Shown here: positions 1 to 9,690 of the stretch, piece by piece
Layout: the number at the start of each line of letters is the position of its first letter
How positions within the stretch are numbered: position 1 is the stretch's first letter
Assembly: GCA_049999725.1 (NCBI GenBank)
Contig: JBNGIS010017825.1
Location: 1-30,200, forward strand
DNA from: Haplomitrium mnioides
Lineage: Eukaryota; Marchantiophyta; Haplomitriopsida; Calobryales
Length of the DNA: 30,200 bases
Direction: 5' to 3'
Notes under the pieces: model-generated
Databases searched by the model: none
What the model was told of the DNA's origin: nothing
Seen by the model: the letters and a program-made list of their open reading frames with translations, nothing else
Made by a program: the position numbers and the translations under genes

Positions 1-7
1 TCGATGG

Positions 8-230
8 CCCTGCGCCTCAAGAGTTCAAAGTCCAAGCACCTGGACTTCGATGTCCCTGCTCCTCACGAATTCAAAGTCCATACGCACATGGACTTCGATG
101 TCCCTGCGCTGTTGGACTTCAATATCCAAGTGCGCTTTGACTTCGATGTCCATGCGCGCATCGACTGCAATGTCCCTACGCCTCAGGACTTCGATCTCCC
201 TGTGCCCCTGACTTTGATGTCCATGCGCGT
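8..230 (+). repeat. Imperfect 24-bp tandem repeat, open in frame (DFDVPxP-like octapeptide)
   Basis: Eight to nine degenerate copies of a 24-bp unit stand side by side. In the open frame they encode octapeptides of the type DFDVPAP, alternating with EFKVH. The frame is open from the left edge to about 330. It may be the repetitive N-terminus of the methyltransferase-like protein, or simply a minisatellite whose unit length is a multiple of three. A possible intron follows it (GT near 227, TTTTTTCAG ending at 308). Confidence 0.75.
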
Positions 231-870
231 ATTGACTCTACAATGTTTTATTGTTTTAACCTTTCTTTGTTTTTTATTCTCTAATGTTTTTGTTTTGATT
301 TTTTTCAGGGCGAAAAAACGTTCAAGCGGCAGCTAGCTAAGAAATTGACAGCAGCTGTGAAAGGGAGGAAGAAATCTGGGGTTGAAGAAGCCCCCGAAGA
401 ACAAAACCAGCCTCCTACGTTGGTTTCTTACCTTCCGCTTTTCTTCTCCACTGCCGGAAGGCCAAAGAGTGGAAAGCACGACAACAAAGTGGTGATGCAT
501 CTCTCACAGCTGAAGGAGTTGTTAGAGATGAGGAAGATTCTGAAGACTTACTTTCCTATGTCAACGGTCTCAACGTGGCATTTTATCAAGTCCATGGGGA
601 GGCCAACGCTCGACAATTGAAGGGCCTTGTAAAACCTAGATGTTTCACTTTGGCTATTGCTGATATTCCTTACGGGTATAACCTGAAGGAATGTAAGCAT
701 GATGACTCGGAGCCTTTTTCAAAAAATGACATTTTCGACATGGTATCATCTTTTGCGGCAATTACTACTTCGGAGTTTTGGTCCTTTGTAATTATACATT
801 CTTCACAGCAGTTTGGCCTTGTCGAGGATGGCCTTTCTGAAATCTGCTGTGCAATTGATCACGGCATCTC

Positions 871-977
871 GTGAGTTGTTCTCTCATTTTCATTTTTTGA
901 TTTCTTTGTTTTTTATTTCTCTTACATTTTCGTTACAATGTTTGATGTGATTATTTATCTTTTTGCAAGGACAAAAG
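871..977 (+). other. Probable intron in the methyltransferase-like gene
   Basis: The donor GTGAGT starts at 871. A T-rich stretch follows and an AG ends at 977. Splicing here keeps the frame, so HGIS is followed by NVHHSGG. The closer AG at 969 would shift the frame and is less likely. Confidence 0.55.
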
Positions 978-1575
978 CAACGTACATCATTCTGGTGGTC
1001 CTAGAATTGCACATGCCCACGAGTACTGGACGGTGGGCTACTGGACAAAGGAAGGAAAAAGGAGCATGCGCAATTTCAACTTGCAAGCTTCTTCTGCGAC
1101 CGGACTTTCTCTGCAACCTATGCGGAGTGTTTTTAGCTGCCCTACAGTTTCTGCAAAGCTTAAACATCCAGGAGATGATGCTCTTGTGAATGTTTATCAA
1201 AAGCCGCAGGCTCTGTACAATTTTTTCATCGACCATTTATCAACAAAGCAGGATTGGATCCTTGATCTCTGCTCTAGGTCTGGCACAGGCCTTGTCTGTA
1301 CTCTTAAGCTAATGCGAAATTGCATTGCCGTGGAATATGATAGACGTCAGTCTATTTATATTCCACAGAGGGTTTTGGAGATGGCTTCCTTGCCATCCTT
1401 TGTGACGGAGTCACAGATAGTTTTTGCTTACCACAAGGAACCTGCTCCTCTTGGTACTGCAGGTGCTTATAGTGACTCTGTAGTCATATCAGGGACTAGA
1501 AAGTCTCGACAGGATTCTCAATCGGCTGCAGATGCTCAGTTTGTAGATTTAGATGAGACAGTTCCTCTCGAAGAG

Positions 1576-1602
1576 AAAAAAAAAAAAAAAAAAAAAAAAA
1601 AA
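1576..1602 (+). repeat. Run of 27 A
   Basis: An uninterrupted A27 follows the codons for VPLEE. It would read as polylysine, but the sequence beyond it looks non-coding, so the tract probably marks the decayed 3' end of the coding region. It could be an expanded homopolymer or a poly(A) tail left by retroposition. The introns upstream argue against a simple processed copy. Confidence 0.9.
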
Positions 1603-1775
1603 CTTTTCATCATTAATAAAAAAAAATCCAATTCTTTTTTGGCCAAGGTTTCATGTTGTTGCTCTTTTAATCTATTACAAGTGTTTTCATAACGATTCAG
1701 TTTATTGTGACTCTTAAGAATAAGTTGACCCAGTTGATAGTCTAAGAATGGTTTGAACACAATTACTAATCTAAG

Positions 1776-2130
1776 AATGATTTGGAGTCTTTGCACATTG
1801 TTTAGTGTCTTTGCGCATTAAGGCTTTGTAATTCTTGTTTGGATTTCCTGCACGCTTAAGCTGTGAGGTTGTTGTTCAGAGTACCTTCACCCGTTGGTCA
1901 AAGGATTCTTGTTCGTCGTCTATGCTTGCATATGCTACAGGGTTCTTGTTTAGAATCTTAACGTGTTCTGGCTTTAGGATTCTAGTTGAAAGTCCAAGCG
2001 TGCCTAGCTTTATTGTTCTTGTTCAGAGTCTAAGCACACAGAGGATTTAGGATTCTTGTTCAGAGTCTATGCGTGCATAGGCTTTACGGTTCTAGTTTGG
2101 AGTTTATGCTTGCATAGACTTTGTTAGCTA
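1776..2130 (+). repeat. Imperfect ~37-bp tandem repeat downstream of the methyltransferase-like gene
   Basis: About eight to nine copies of a unit containing GATTCTTGTTCAGAGTCTA and TGCGTGCATAGGC. The last copies start near 2007, 2044, 2080 and 2117, spaced 36-37 bp; earlier copies (from about 1776) are more diverged. No gene is seen in 1693-2130. Confidence 0.75.
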
Positions 2131-2440
2131 CGATGCTCAAAGTCAGGTTTAAAGTCTTCATCCGACTAGAACTCCATCCTATAGTTTCTTTCCACCAAAA
2201 GATATATGTTTTATTTCATTTTTTAGGAATTTAGTTTATTCAAAATTGTGCCAAGTTTTTTTTGAATATTCGAATAACTAAAATGTTTGTTTTTCAAGTT
2301 ATTTTTTGTAAAGAAATATTGAAATATAACCTAAATGGAAAATATGCATTTTTTTATTATAAAAAACAAATTTTTTTTTTCGAAAAGAAGATTTTAGTTG
2401 TAAATTTGATGTTTTTGAATGCCGAATTTCCAAAAAAAAA
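2131..2440. other. AT-rich non-coding stretch
   Basis: Long A and T runs (for example 2368-2382 and 2430-2444) and no recognisable protein. This is where the 3' end and 3' LTR of gypsy-1 (minus strand) should lie. I see neither a convincing polypurine tract nor any match to its other LTR, so the element is probably truncated here. Confidence 0.5.
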
Positions 2441-4401
2441 AAATTTGACTGCCAAGTGAAATAGGAACTCAGTTGCGGTTCCTGGTTCAAAGTAGCGGTT
2501 GTTCTTCACTCTTGATCCATTGACTCTCGTTTCTAACACTCCCATTGTTAAAGTTTTAAACTCCAGCGATCCATTCTCAAAAATTTTTGATACTACATAA
2601 GGTCCCATCCATCTTACATGGAGTTTCTCTAAGAACCAAAAATAACGACTGTCATACAGAACTACCAGATCCCCTTCAAAAATATTCACCTTTCTGAGCT
2701 TGGAATCATAGTCTTCTTTCTTTTTGTTTTGGACTTTTTCAATTTCAGCCAGAGGCTGAACTCTTTCTTCCTCTAGCTTGACTAAGTCCATCATCCACTT
2801 CAATAAACTCTCCTCGTCTGGCATACGTTATTCTTCAGCAATCCTAATTGACGACACATCCCATTCCACTGGTACTAAAGAATGAGTACCATAAACCAGA
2901 TAGAACGAAGTCTGCTTCATAGTAACTTTCTCCGCTGTTCTGTAAGCCCACAAAGCTTAGTACAGCTTCCTATCCCAATCCGACCAGTACGCTGAACAAG
3001 TCTTTGTCAATATTTTACATAACAATCCATTAACTCTTTCAGAATGTCCATTCTCTTTTGGGTTATAGGGAGCTGTTTTCCTGTGTTTAATCATATAGGT
3101 GTCAATAAGGCGTTGAATCACCTCATTCAGAAAATGAGTTCCTCTATCACTGATCAACTCTAAAGGACATCCAAACCTTGTGATTATGTTTTCAAACAGG
3201 AAGTTAGGAACTTCCACTGCTCCATCTCTACGTGTAGTTTTTGCTTCCACGCATTTGGTAGCATAATTTGTACACACTAATAATATCTATTTTGTAGTAT
3301 CTGGACACTGGTGTAATAGGCCCTACAAAATCAATACCCCATTTCTCAAATGGAGCTAAAGGTAAGATATGTGTGAGTGGCTAATGGCTGCTTGCTGTTG
3401 GTTTCCCTACACTCTGACATGGGTCACAACTCTGAATATAGCTTTTTACATCCTTGTACATCGTAGGCCACCAATACCCTACCTTATGAATCTTTTCCAC
3501 CGTGTTACGCATAGCATTGTGTCCACCTACTTCGTCATCGTGCAACGCATCAATCACCCTTTTAACTTCATCAGGACCTAAACAATGTCTCAAAACCTTA
3601 TCAGGTCCTTTCTTATACAACACTCTTTTATAAATTGTATACAGTGCCACCTTCTGGAAAAATACTACCTCTTCTTCCTTATTCAAACCAGAATGTAAAA
3701 TAGAACTTTCTAAATATATCCAAATCTCTTTATACCAGGGGTTCTCCTCCCCTTCCTTCTCAATTGAGAACAGATTCTCATCTGGAAAATTATCATTCAG
3801 ATCATCTGTCTCAGCTGGTCATGGAATTCTAGATAGGAAGTCTGCGTTCTGATGGGACTTTCTTGGTCTCACGTCTGCTTCAAAATCAAATTCCTGGAGT
3901 AGCAACATCCATCTTGCTATCCTTCCAGACAGATCAGGTTTATTCACTAAATACTTCAGTGAATTATGATCCACATGAAATGCAAATGGATACCCTAACA
4001 GGTAATGTCTGAATGTCCTGACTGAAAATATCAGTCCCAACGCTTCTCTCTTTGTCACCGAATAATTCTTTTCAGCTACAGTCAATTTCTGACTTGCATA
4101 ATAAATTGGATGGTCTTTCTTATCTTCATCCTTTTGACTCAATACACTGCCTATTGCAAAGGCAGAGACATCCACTTATACATGAAACTTTCTATCCCAA
4201 ACAGGAGGCTTTAGAACAAGAGTTGTACTAAGTTTCTCGTTTAACATCTCAAAAGCTTTTTGAGCCTCCTCTCCCCACTGAAATACAACATTTTTGTGCA
4301 ACAATTCGGTAAGTGGAGCAGCTATCCAGGAGTAGTTTTCTATGAATCTTCTATAGTAGCTTGTAGCTCCCAAAAACTCCCTCACTTCCGTTACTGTAGT
4401 A
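2440..4401 (-). pseudogene. Gypsy-1 pol, distal part: RT thumb, RNase H, integrase
   Basis: Minus-strand order: RT connection (REFLGATSYYRRFIENY, near 4385), then RNase H (VDVSAFAIGSVLSQ; EALGLIFSVRTFRHYLLG; VDHNSLKYL; NADFLSRIP) to about 3819. Then comes the integrase zinc-binding HHCC region (HDDEVGGH ... CDPC, about 3560-3400). The catalytic core follows (GIDFVGPI near 3325, SDRGTHF near 3160, ENGHSERVNGLL near 3050). Last is a GPY/F-type C-terminus (RWMGPYVVSKIF, near 2590). The three acidic core residues are present. The gene is broken by a TAA between RNase H and the RT end (near 4177), a TGA at the end of RNase H (near 3818), a frameshift between the first and second core blocks (near 3280), and a TAA near 2956. 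The first codons continue directly from the RT part beyond the copia insertion. Confidence 0.9.
4397..4401. other. Left target-site duplication of the copia element (TAGTA)
   Basis: TAGTA directly precedes the 5' LTR and recurs at 17318-17322 directly after the 3' LTR. Confidence 0.95.
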
Positions 4402-4619
4402 TGTTGAAATGTCGAGCTCTAATAGGCTGCCAGGCTGAGCTGGCAGCCCTCTTAGTTTAGTTAGGGTTTGTAATTTATATGGGGCAAATTGGAGTTGCGT
4501 GAGTGCACTCCTCCCCTATTGTATTATTGAGGCCATTCGAGCCATCTATGAATATATAGAGAATTTCTCCATCCCCTGAGTGTATGTGATTTCGTGAGTT
4601 GTGCGCAGTGATTTTGACA
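4402..4619 (+). repeat. Copia 5' LTR
   Basis: 218 bp, starting TGTTGAAATGTC and ending GATTTTGACA. A TATATA box lies at 4553-4558 and is the likely U3 promoter. An inverted motif GGCTGCCAGGC...GCTGGCAGCC stands near 4425-4450. Confidence 0.97.
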
Positions 4620-4631
4620 TGGTATCAGAGC
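4620..4631 (+). promoter_or_regulatory. Copia primer-binding site
   Basis: TGGTATCAGAGC starts immediately after the 5' LTR. It is complementary to the 3' end of plant initiator tRNA-Met, the usual primer of plant copia elements. Confidence 0.95.
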
Positions 4632-4849
4632 AGGTTCAGAAATTGGCATCACACTGCAGAGCACAAACAATTTGAGGAGAAGCAAGAAAGGAAAAAGGAG
4701 AAAAAATCAAACCTTCATTGTGCGGCAGCAGATTTGTCACTTCGAGTGTAGCAAAGAAATTGCAAAAAAAGTGGAGTGCAGACAAAATTGTTGGCCCTGG
4801 TGAAGATCCCTGCTGAAGAGTCAAAGATTGGAGGTTGTTGAAGAATCAA

Positions 4850-5600
4850 AGACACTAGACCATGAGACATTTTTGCGTTGAGGAAGAGCTCGCTGGAAAT
4901 TAGGTTTTTCAGCAAATCAAAGAAGTTGTGGAAGAAAACAGCTCGAAGCATAATCAAGGATATTTGAACCAGAAATATCAGAAATTTCTGCTTGTTATTG
5001 ATCACAGCAAGTTGCCTAGCAGAATCAATTCGATTGCAAGTGAAATCAGTCGATTTGGAGCAGAACTAACAAAGTTGTGCTCCTCGATTTGATGTGGTGC
5101 TGAAGAAGAACGCATCAGCACAAAAACCTCAAAGGAGCATGTTCGTGAAGGGGAAATCAATGTAGGACAATTGGAGTAGGGTTGCCCATGGGAAACGATT
5201 TGACAAAAATTCGAATCAATTGAATTGAAGCAGAACTCGCGAAGTTCTGCTCGAATTTGTGGTTTTCTGAAGAAAAACGGAGCAATAAGAAAATGACGTT
5301 GAAGCAGAGGTCGTGAAGCAAGAATTCGACATAGAAGTCTTGGAGCAAGGTCTTCCAACAATTTCAATCTAAGGGCATCTTGAATCAGGAGATTTGCAAT
5401 AGAAACAAGAAAGTTCTGCTCATCGATTCAATTTGTGGTTGCATTGGATCACAGCAGCAAACAAGTCGAAGGAGATTTCCTTTGAAGACGAAACTGCAAG
5501 AGGAAAATTGAGGAAGGGTTGCCTAGCAAGTTCAATTCAAGGGTAACTCAAATCAGTTAATGTGAAGCAGATCTGCTCCCTGAAAGATTTGCTGTTGAAG
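4850..5600 (+). repeat. Degenerate ~168-bp tandem repeats in the copia leader
   Basis: The segment GCAGAACT...AAGTTCTGCTC.. followed by a CGAATTTG-like stretch recurs near 5060, 5230, 5409 and, weakly, 5570. Each is preceded by a GTTGCC(T/C)A-like segment and an AATCAATT-like segment (near 5013, 5180, 5351, 5518). The spacing is about 160-170 bp. It lies in the purine-rich 1.5-kb leader between the PBS and the gag ATG at 6124. No gene is seen in 4632-6123. Confidence 0.65.
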
Positions 5601-6123
5601 AAACGTGAATCAACAGAAAAAAAAAAGGCATCGAAGGAGGTAAGGAGCAGTTCACAAATCGAAGCAAGGTGCTGTTGCCATGACAGGAAAAATTGGAAGT
5701 GCTGATAGGTCAAGTCAAATCAAAGGAAGCTGCAAGGCATGAAGAATGGAAGGCTCTGATTGGTGGCTGGAACGAATTGAAGAATCAAAGGAGACATTTC
5801 TGGTTTTGTGCTTGAGGAAATTGCAGAAGGCAAAGATTCGAAGGGGATTGGGAAAATTCATTATTCATTGAAGAAGACATAGAGAGGTTTATCTGAGGTG
5901 AAGAACAAATCGATGATGGTGCAGAAAAATTGGTAAGAAGGTCTATGTGTTTTCTTATCGCCTTCTGTCATAAGACTTGAACCTATTCATATATAAATTC
6001 AGTTTTGACATAAGGATTTACAAGGAACCCATCCAGTTCACAGAAAACTTGTTCATTAGCCCATCAAATACCTGAAATCCTTGAAACTTGAAACTATACA
6101 ATTCACTTAAGCCAACAAGGAAG

Positions 6124-7011
6124 ATGGCAGATGGAATCTCTCAGATAGTCAGTGAGAAATTGACTGAAAACAATTATAATGTTTGGTCAATAAGAATGAC
6201 AAACTTTATAAAAGGAAGGGGGTACTGGGATTTCATCACATAAGATGAAGTTGAACCAGTGTTAGGCCCATCCCCATCCAGTGAGGAGATGCATGCCTTC
6301 AAAACGCATGTAGAGAAGGTCCATAAACTGCTCTATTGGCTAACCATCAATGTCGATGACAACATGATGGGTTATGTGTCAGCAGCTAAGACACCCAAGG
6401 AGGCTTGGGATATCCTGAAGGAGAGATATGCCATCACGTCAGATGCAAGGAAGCTGGCATTAAAGATGGACTTTTTTAATCTGCAAAAGGAAAAAATGAA
6501 TGTAAATGCTTTTGCCTTGAAGATCAAATCACTAGCTGAGCAGTTAGCAAATGTTGGAGAAGAAGTGAAGGAGAGTGCCATGGTGGCAGTTTGCCTGAAT
6601 GGTTTAGGCAAAGAGTATAAACAGTTCAAAACATCAATGAGGACGAGAGAAGGAACCACATCCTTGTCACAGTTGATTGCCATGCTAGTGGCAGAAGAAC
6701 TTGACATTGGAGGATGTGCCTCAAGTAGTCAAGAACAAGCATTCTACTCTAATAGGGGTAGAGGAAGAGGAGGCAGAAGCTATGGTAGAAGTAATGCTGG
6801 CAGAGGTCGTTCAAATGACAATGTGCAAAATCAGCATCGCCAAGCAAACCAGTTTGGTGGTAGAGGCCAATTCAGAGGCAAGGAGAGTAACAAAGGATGT
6901 GGAAGCAAACCACAACATTCAAGGGGAGACTGCTATTACTGTGGTAAGCTAGGTCACATGGCAAAGGATTGCTACAAAAAACAGAATGACATGAGAAACA
7001 ACAGAATGTAG
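6124..7011 (+). pseudogene. Copia gag
   Basis: The ATG at 6124 opens MADGISQIVSEKLTENNYNV, the usual start of a copia gag, which packages element RNA into particles. A TAA at 6241 interrupts after 39 codons and the same frame resumes. The gag core is clear (KTPKEAWDILKERY; LNGLGKEYKQFKTSM). It is followed by an Arg/Gly-rich stretch and a CCHC zinc knuckle (CYYCGKLGHMAKDC, near 6930-6972), which binds RNA. It ends at TAG 7009. That stop may be a mutation, since the protease reading frame continues in phase directly after it. Confidence 0.93.
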
Positions 7012-7694
7012 GGAAACTATGCAAGTTCCAGCAAGGCAACTAATGAGATATTATTTGTCATGCAATATGGATACTCATCTATAGAGTATGAGAAGCAAAA
7101 AAATGATGGAGATAAGTGGTTTGTTGATTCTGCATGTTCTAATCACATGACAGGCCATGGAGAGTGGTTTAAGGAAACCAGAAATTTGAGTACACCTGGT
7201 TATGTGGCAACAGGTGATTCTACTATGCATCCTATCCATCAGATTGGCAACATACCAATAGTACTGGAGAATGGCAAAACAAAGTGCCTATTTGATGTGA
7301 TGCATGTGCCAATGATTCAGAAAAATCTGATCTCAGTTGGACAATGTGTAGAGCAGAATATGCAGGTAAGGTTTAACCCCACTAGTATGTTTATTGAGGA
7401 TTGGGGAAACAATTGCAACCTCATCACGAAAGGAAGTAGGACTGGCAGGGTGTTCACATTGGATGTGAGCATGCCTGAAATTTCAGAAGCCATGTTTGTA
7501 CACAGTACGGGAGTTGTCTCAAACATAGAGATATGGCACAAAAGGATTGGGCATGTTAATGTTCAAAAGCTGAGGAATATGCAGGGCTCAGGGGTAGTCA
7601 ATAGGCTGCCCAAGTTCAAAGTAGAAGGAATGCAGAAAATTTGTGAAGCATGTCAGTTTGGTAAACAGGCAAGGCAAGCATTCCCCCATGATGC
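7012..7694 (+). pseudogene. Copia protease and gag-pre-integrase region, cut by gypsy-2
   Basis: The protease active-site segment is WFVDSACSNHMTG (near 7120-7158). The usual copia box is D-S-G, and here the Gly is Ala, probably an inactivating change. The gag-pre-integrase zinc finger follows: IWHKRIGH ... CEACQFGK (about 7530-7665), the N-terminal HHCC domain of integrase. The reading frame stops at the gypsy-2 insertion (7695). It resumes at 14442 in the matching phase, because the insertion plus duplication is 6,752 bp and the frame shifts accordingly. Confidence 0.93.
7690..7694. other. Left target-site duplication of gypsy-2 (GATGC)
   Basis: GATGC just before TGTCAGCC; it recurs at 14442-14446. 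Confidence 0.93.
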
Positions 7695-9481
7695 TGTCAG
7701 CCGGTGGTCTGGAGCACTTAAGCAGAATTCAGGAAATTGGGAGCATCAGCAATACAATAACCCTTGGCAAGTGTGAAGACCTCTTAGGAGCCACGGATTA
7801 CCCTCAAACCGGACGTGGTGCGCGGAGAGTGAAGTGGGATCTGCGGAGAAATCTGTGGAGATTTCGTAGATTGGATTTCGCGAGGCACTTCGTAACTCGA
7901 TTCCGAAGAGCCTCTTTGGACTTGGTTCCACAAGAATCTGCGGAATCTCTTCCCGCAAGATTCCTTGGACTCCTTGTGAGACTACCGTTGTACTTGTCTT
8001 TCTCGATCAACTAAAGGGACACGTGGCTTAATTTCCTTTTCCGGGGTAACTAGATTAACTAACGAGGAAGCCACGCGTCGCATTCTCCCACTTCAAGCTC
8101 AACGAGCATAACGAACTTCTCTTCGGATCAGGCTACGGGATCAACACTTGCAAAGGGTATACATCGTTGGCCTTCGAATTCTTGGGGGTTGATGCACGGG
8201 CGATTGCGGGACGCAACAGCTATGCGATACCAGGGAATCGCGCATGGTAAGGCATGGGTGAGGATTCAGTGAGGAGCTATGTGAAGTGGGGGTACTAGCT
8301 CCAGGGGAACCAGGGGATTCGGAGGTGGATTGGAGGGGCGCCAAGGATCGCAGAGTGAGGAGCTCTAGATGCTCGGGCGATCCAGGTGAACTCGTCCTTG
8401 TAGGCGGACCAGGGCTGAGGGTGACCGATACAATAGCTCAAAGGGATCCTGACCTGCCGAGAACTAAGGAGAGGCTGCCAAGTGAGGAGCTTGGAGCCGT
8501 CTTGGCAATTCCTTGGGCAAGTGCATCGACCTAGAGTGTTCGGAGTACACTCTAGTGTGATTCTTCAAGTGGAGCTAAGAGGGGGGCTGCGTTAGTGCCT
8601 GCGCACTGCACAAGATGACCCGTCGAGGCTCAGGGGTGGAGTGAGCTACCTGCAACTGGGAAAGCTGTTTTCTAGAGGTGGAAGTCAAAGAAACTCTCTT
8701 CATTTCCTGAGGAAGTAAAAGCAGGGCTTCTCGCGAAAGAAGTTAAAAAACTATTTGGAGGAAAGGGTGTGTGGAAGGTTGCTGGGCTGCAGGTTGTAAG
8801 GCAGCATGGATTCATAAGGGAAGCACCAGTTGGTGGAATTCCAGAGGGCCTTCAAGGACTCTATTTTCTCTTGCATATATTGTATAAATCGTTTGTTCAT
8901 ATATGTGTAGGTTAGATTTGTATTCTTCTTTGAAGTTCTGTAGGTTCATTAGATTAGGAGATAGCCAGACCAATTGAGCAGACCTTGGGACCACTTTGGA
9001 GGGGGAGTCAAACCCCTATACACAACCAAGTGATCCTGGAGGTGAATGCCCTCTGTTCTTGGTCCTCCAAGTAGAGATTAGAAATAGTTGTGTCAATCTT
9101 GTGACAACCCTGAAAGAGGGAGTCCATAACTGTTGTGTTGAACATTGGTGAAGGTCACAACACCCATTCTGCCCCAAACACAAATAAGGTGGCAAGGCCT
9201 AAGTCATTTGGTCCTCTGAATAAAGCAGAAGAATCACACAAATCACAGCTGGGTGTTATGGATGTGAATCTGGGAATGTTTGAGTAACTGATTTGAGTGC
9301 AACCAGAAGTGAGAGAGAGTGGTGTGTTAAAGGCTGGAAAGGAAAGGGAGAATCCTTAGAGCCTAAAAGTGGTAACTGGCAATGGGCCATCTCAGAAAAG
9401 AACTTGAAAGCCCGTAAACTGTCCTCTATTACGTCCAAAGCGGGACCTGAAAAGGTTAAGGCTCGGAATAGGAGAGCGACA
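7695..9481 (+). repeat. Gypsy-2 5' LTR (1787 bp, internally deleted)
   Basis: Aligns with the 3' LTR at both ends. It lacks about 1,672 bp between 7810 and 7811, the segment present at 12107-13778 in the other copy. It keeps about 1 kb (roughly 8293-9306) that the 3' LTR lacks. This kept part includes a TATA-like TATAAAT near 8883, perhaps the promoter. No gene is seen in it. Confidence 0.93.
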
Positions 9482-9507
9482 TGAATTTTTTGGCGCTAGA
9501 AGGAGGG
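9482..9507 (+). promoter_or_regulatory. Gypsy-2 primer-binding-site region
   Basis: After a short TGAATTTTT spacer comes TGGCGCTAGAAGGAGGG (9491-9507), a PBS type I associate with some plant gypsy elements. I am not certain which tRNA it matches. Confidence 0.65.
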
Positions 9508-9690
9508 TCAAAGGTTTGAAGAAACCTGAGACCAACCCAAACCAGAGACACCACTTTGTGCACCTGAGCCTCAAGTCAGTTTGGAAGAAAGCCACTTCTT
9601 AGAAACAGAGCAACTAGGGGTTGAGTCTGTTGAGGAAGAGTGGCGGACAGAAGGGATTGTTGGGTGGAAGTGGCAGTGGCCAGTGGAGGG

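Larger units (their letters stand above)
4..1692 (+). pseudogene. Beta-class N4/N6 amino-methyltransferase-like gene, partial at the left edge and frameshifted
   Basis: Three blocks read as one protein. Block 1 (309 to about 528) is a basic/acidic N-terminal region. Block 2 (about 528-870) holds the catalytic-type motif ADIPYGYN near 651-674, in the place of the family's DPPY motif. Block 3 (978 to about 1575) holds EYWTVGYW, then YQKPQALYNFF (compare the bacterial HPTQKP region, motif X), then DLCSRSGTGL at about 1261-1290 (the SAM-binding motif I) and CIAVEYD (motif II acidic residue). The order IV, then X, then I is that of beta-class DNA amino-methyltransferases, which modify adenine N6 or cytosine N4. 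A 107-bp intron (871-977) joins blocks 2 and 3 in frame. Blocks 1 and 2 differ by a single-base frameshift near 528. Block 3 runs into a poly-A tract at 1576, after which the translation looks non-coding. The true start lies left of 309 and may be outside the window. Substrate and activity are unknown; the fold assignment is fairly secure. Confidence 0.7.

Noticed and set aside
5002-5367. Long minus-strand open frames in the copia leader (121 and 63 codons)
   Set aside because: They arise from the degenerate tandem repeats on the opposite strand of the element; no known protein motif and no matching start context.
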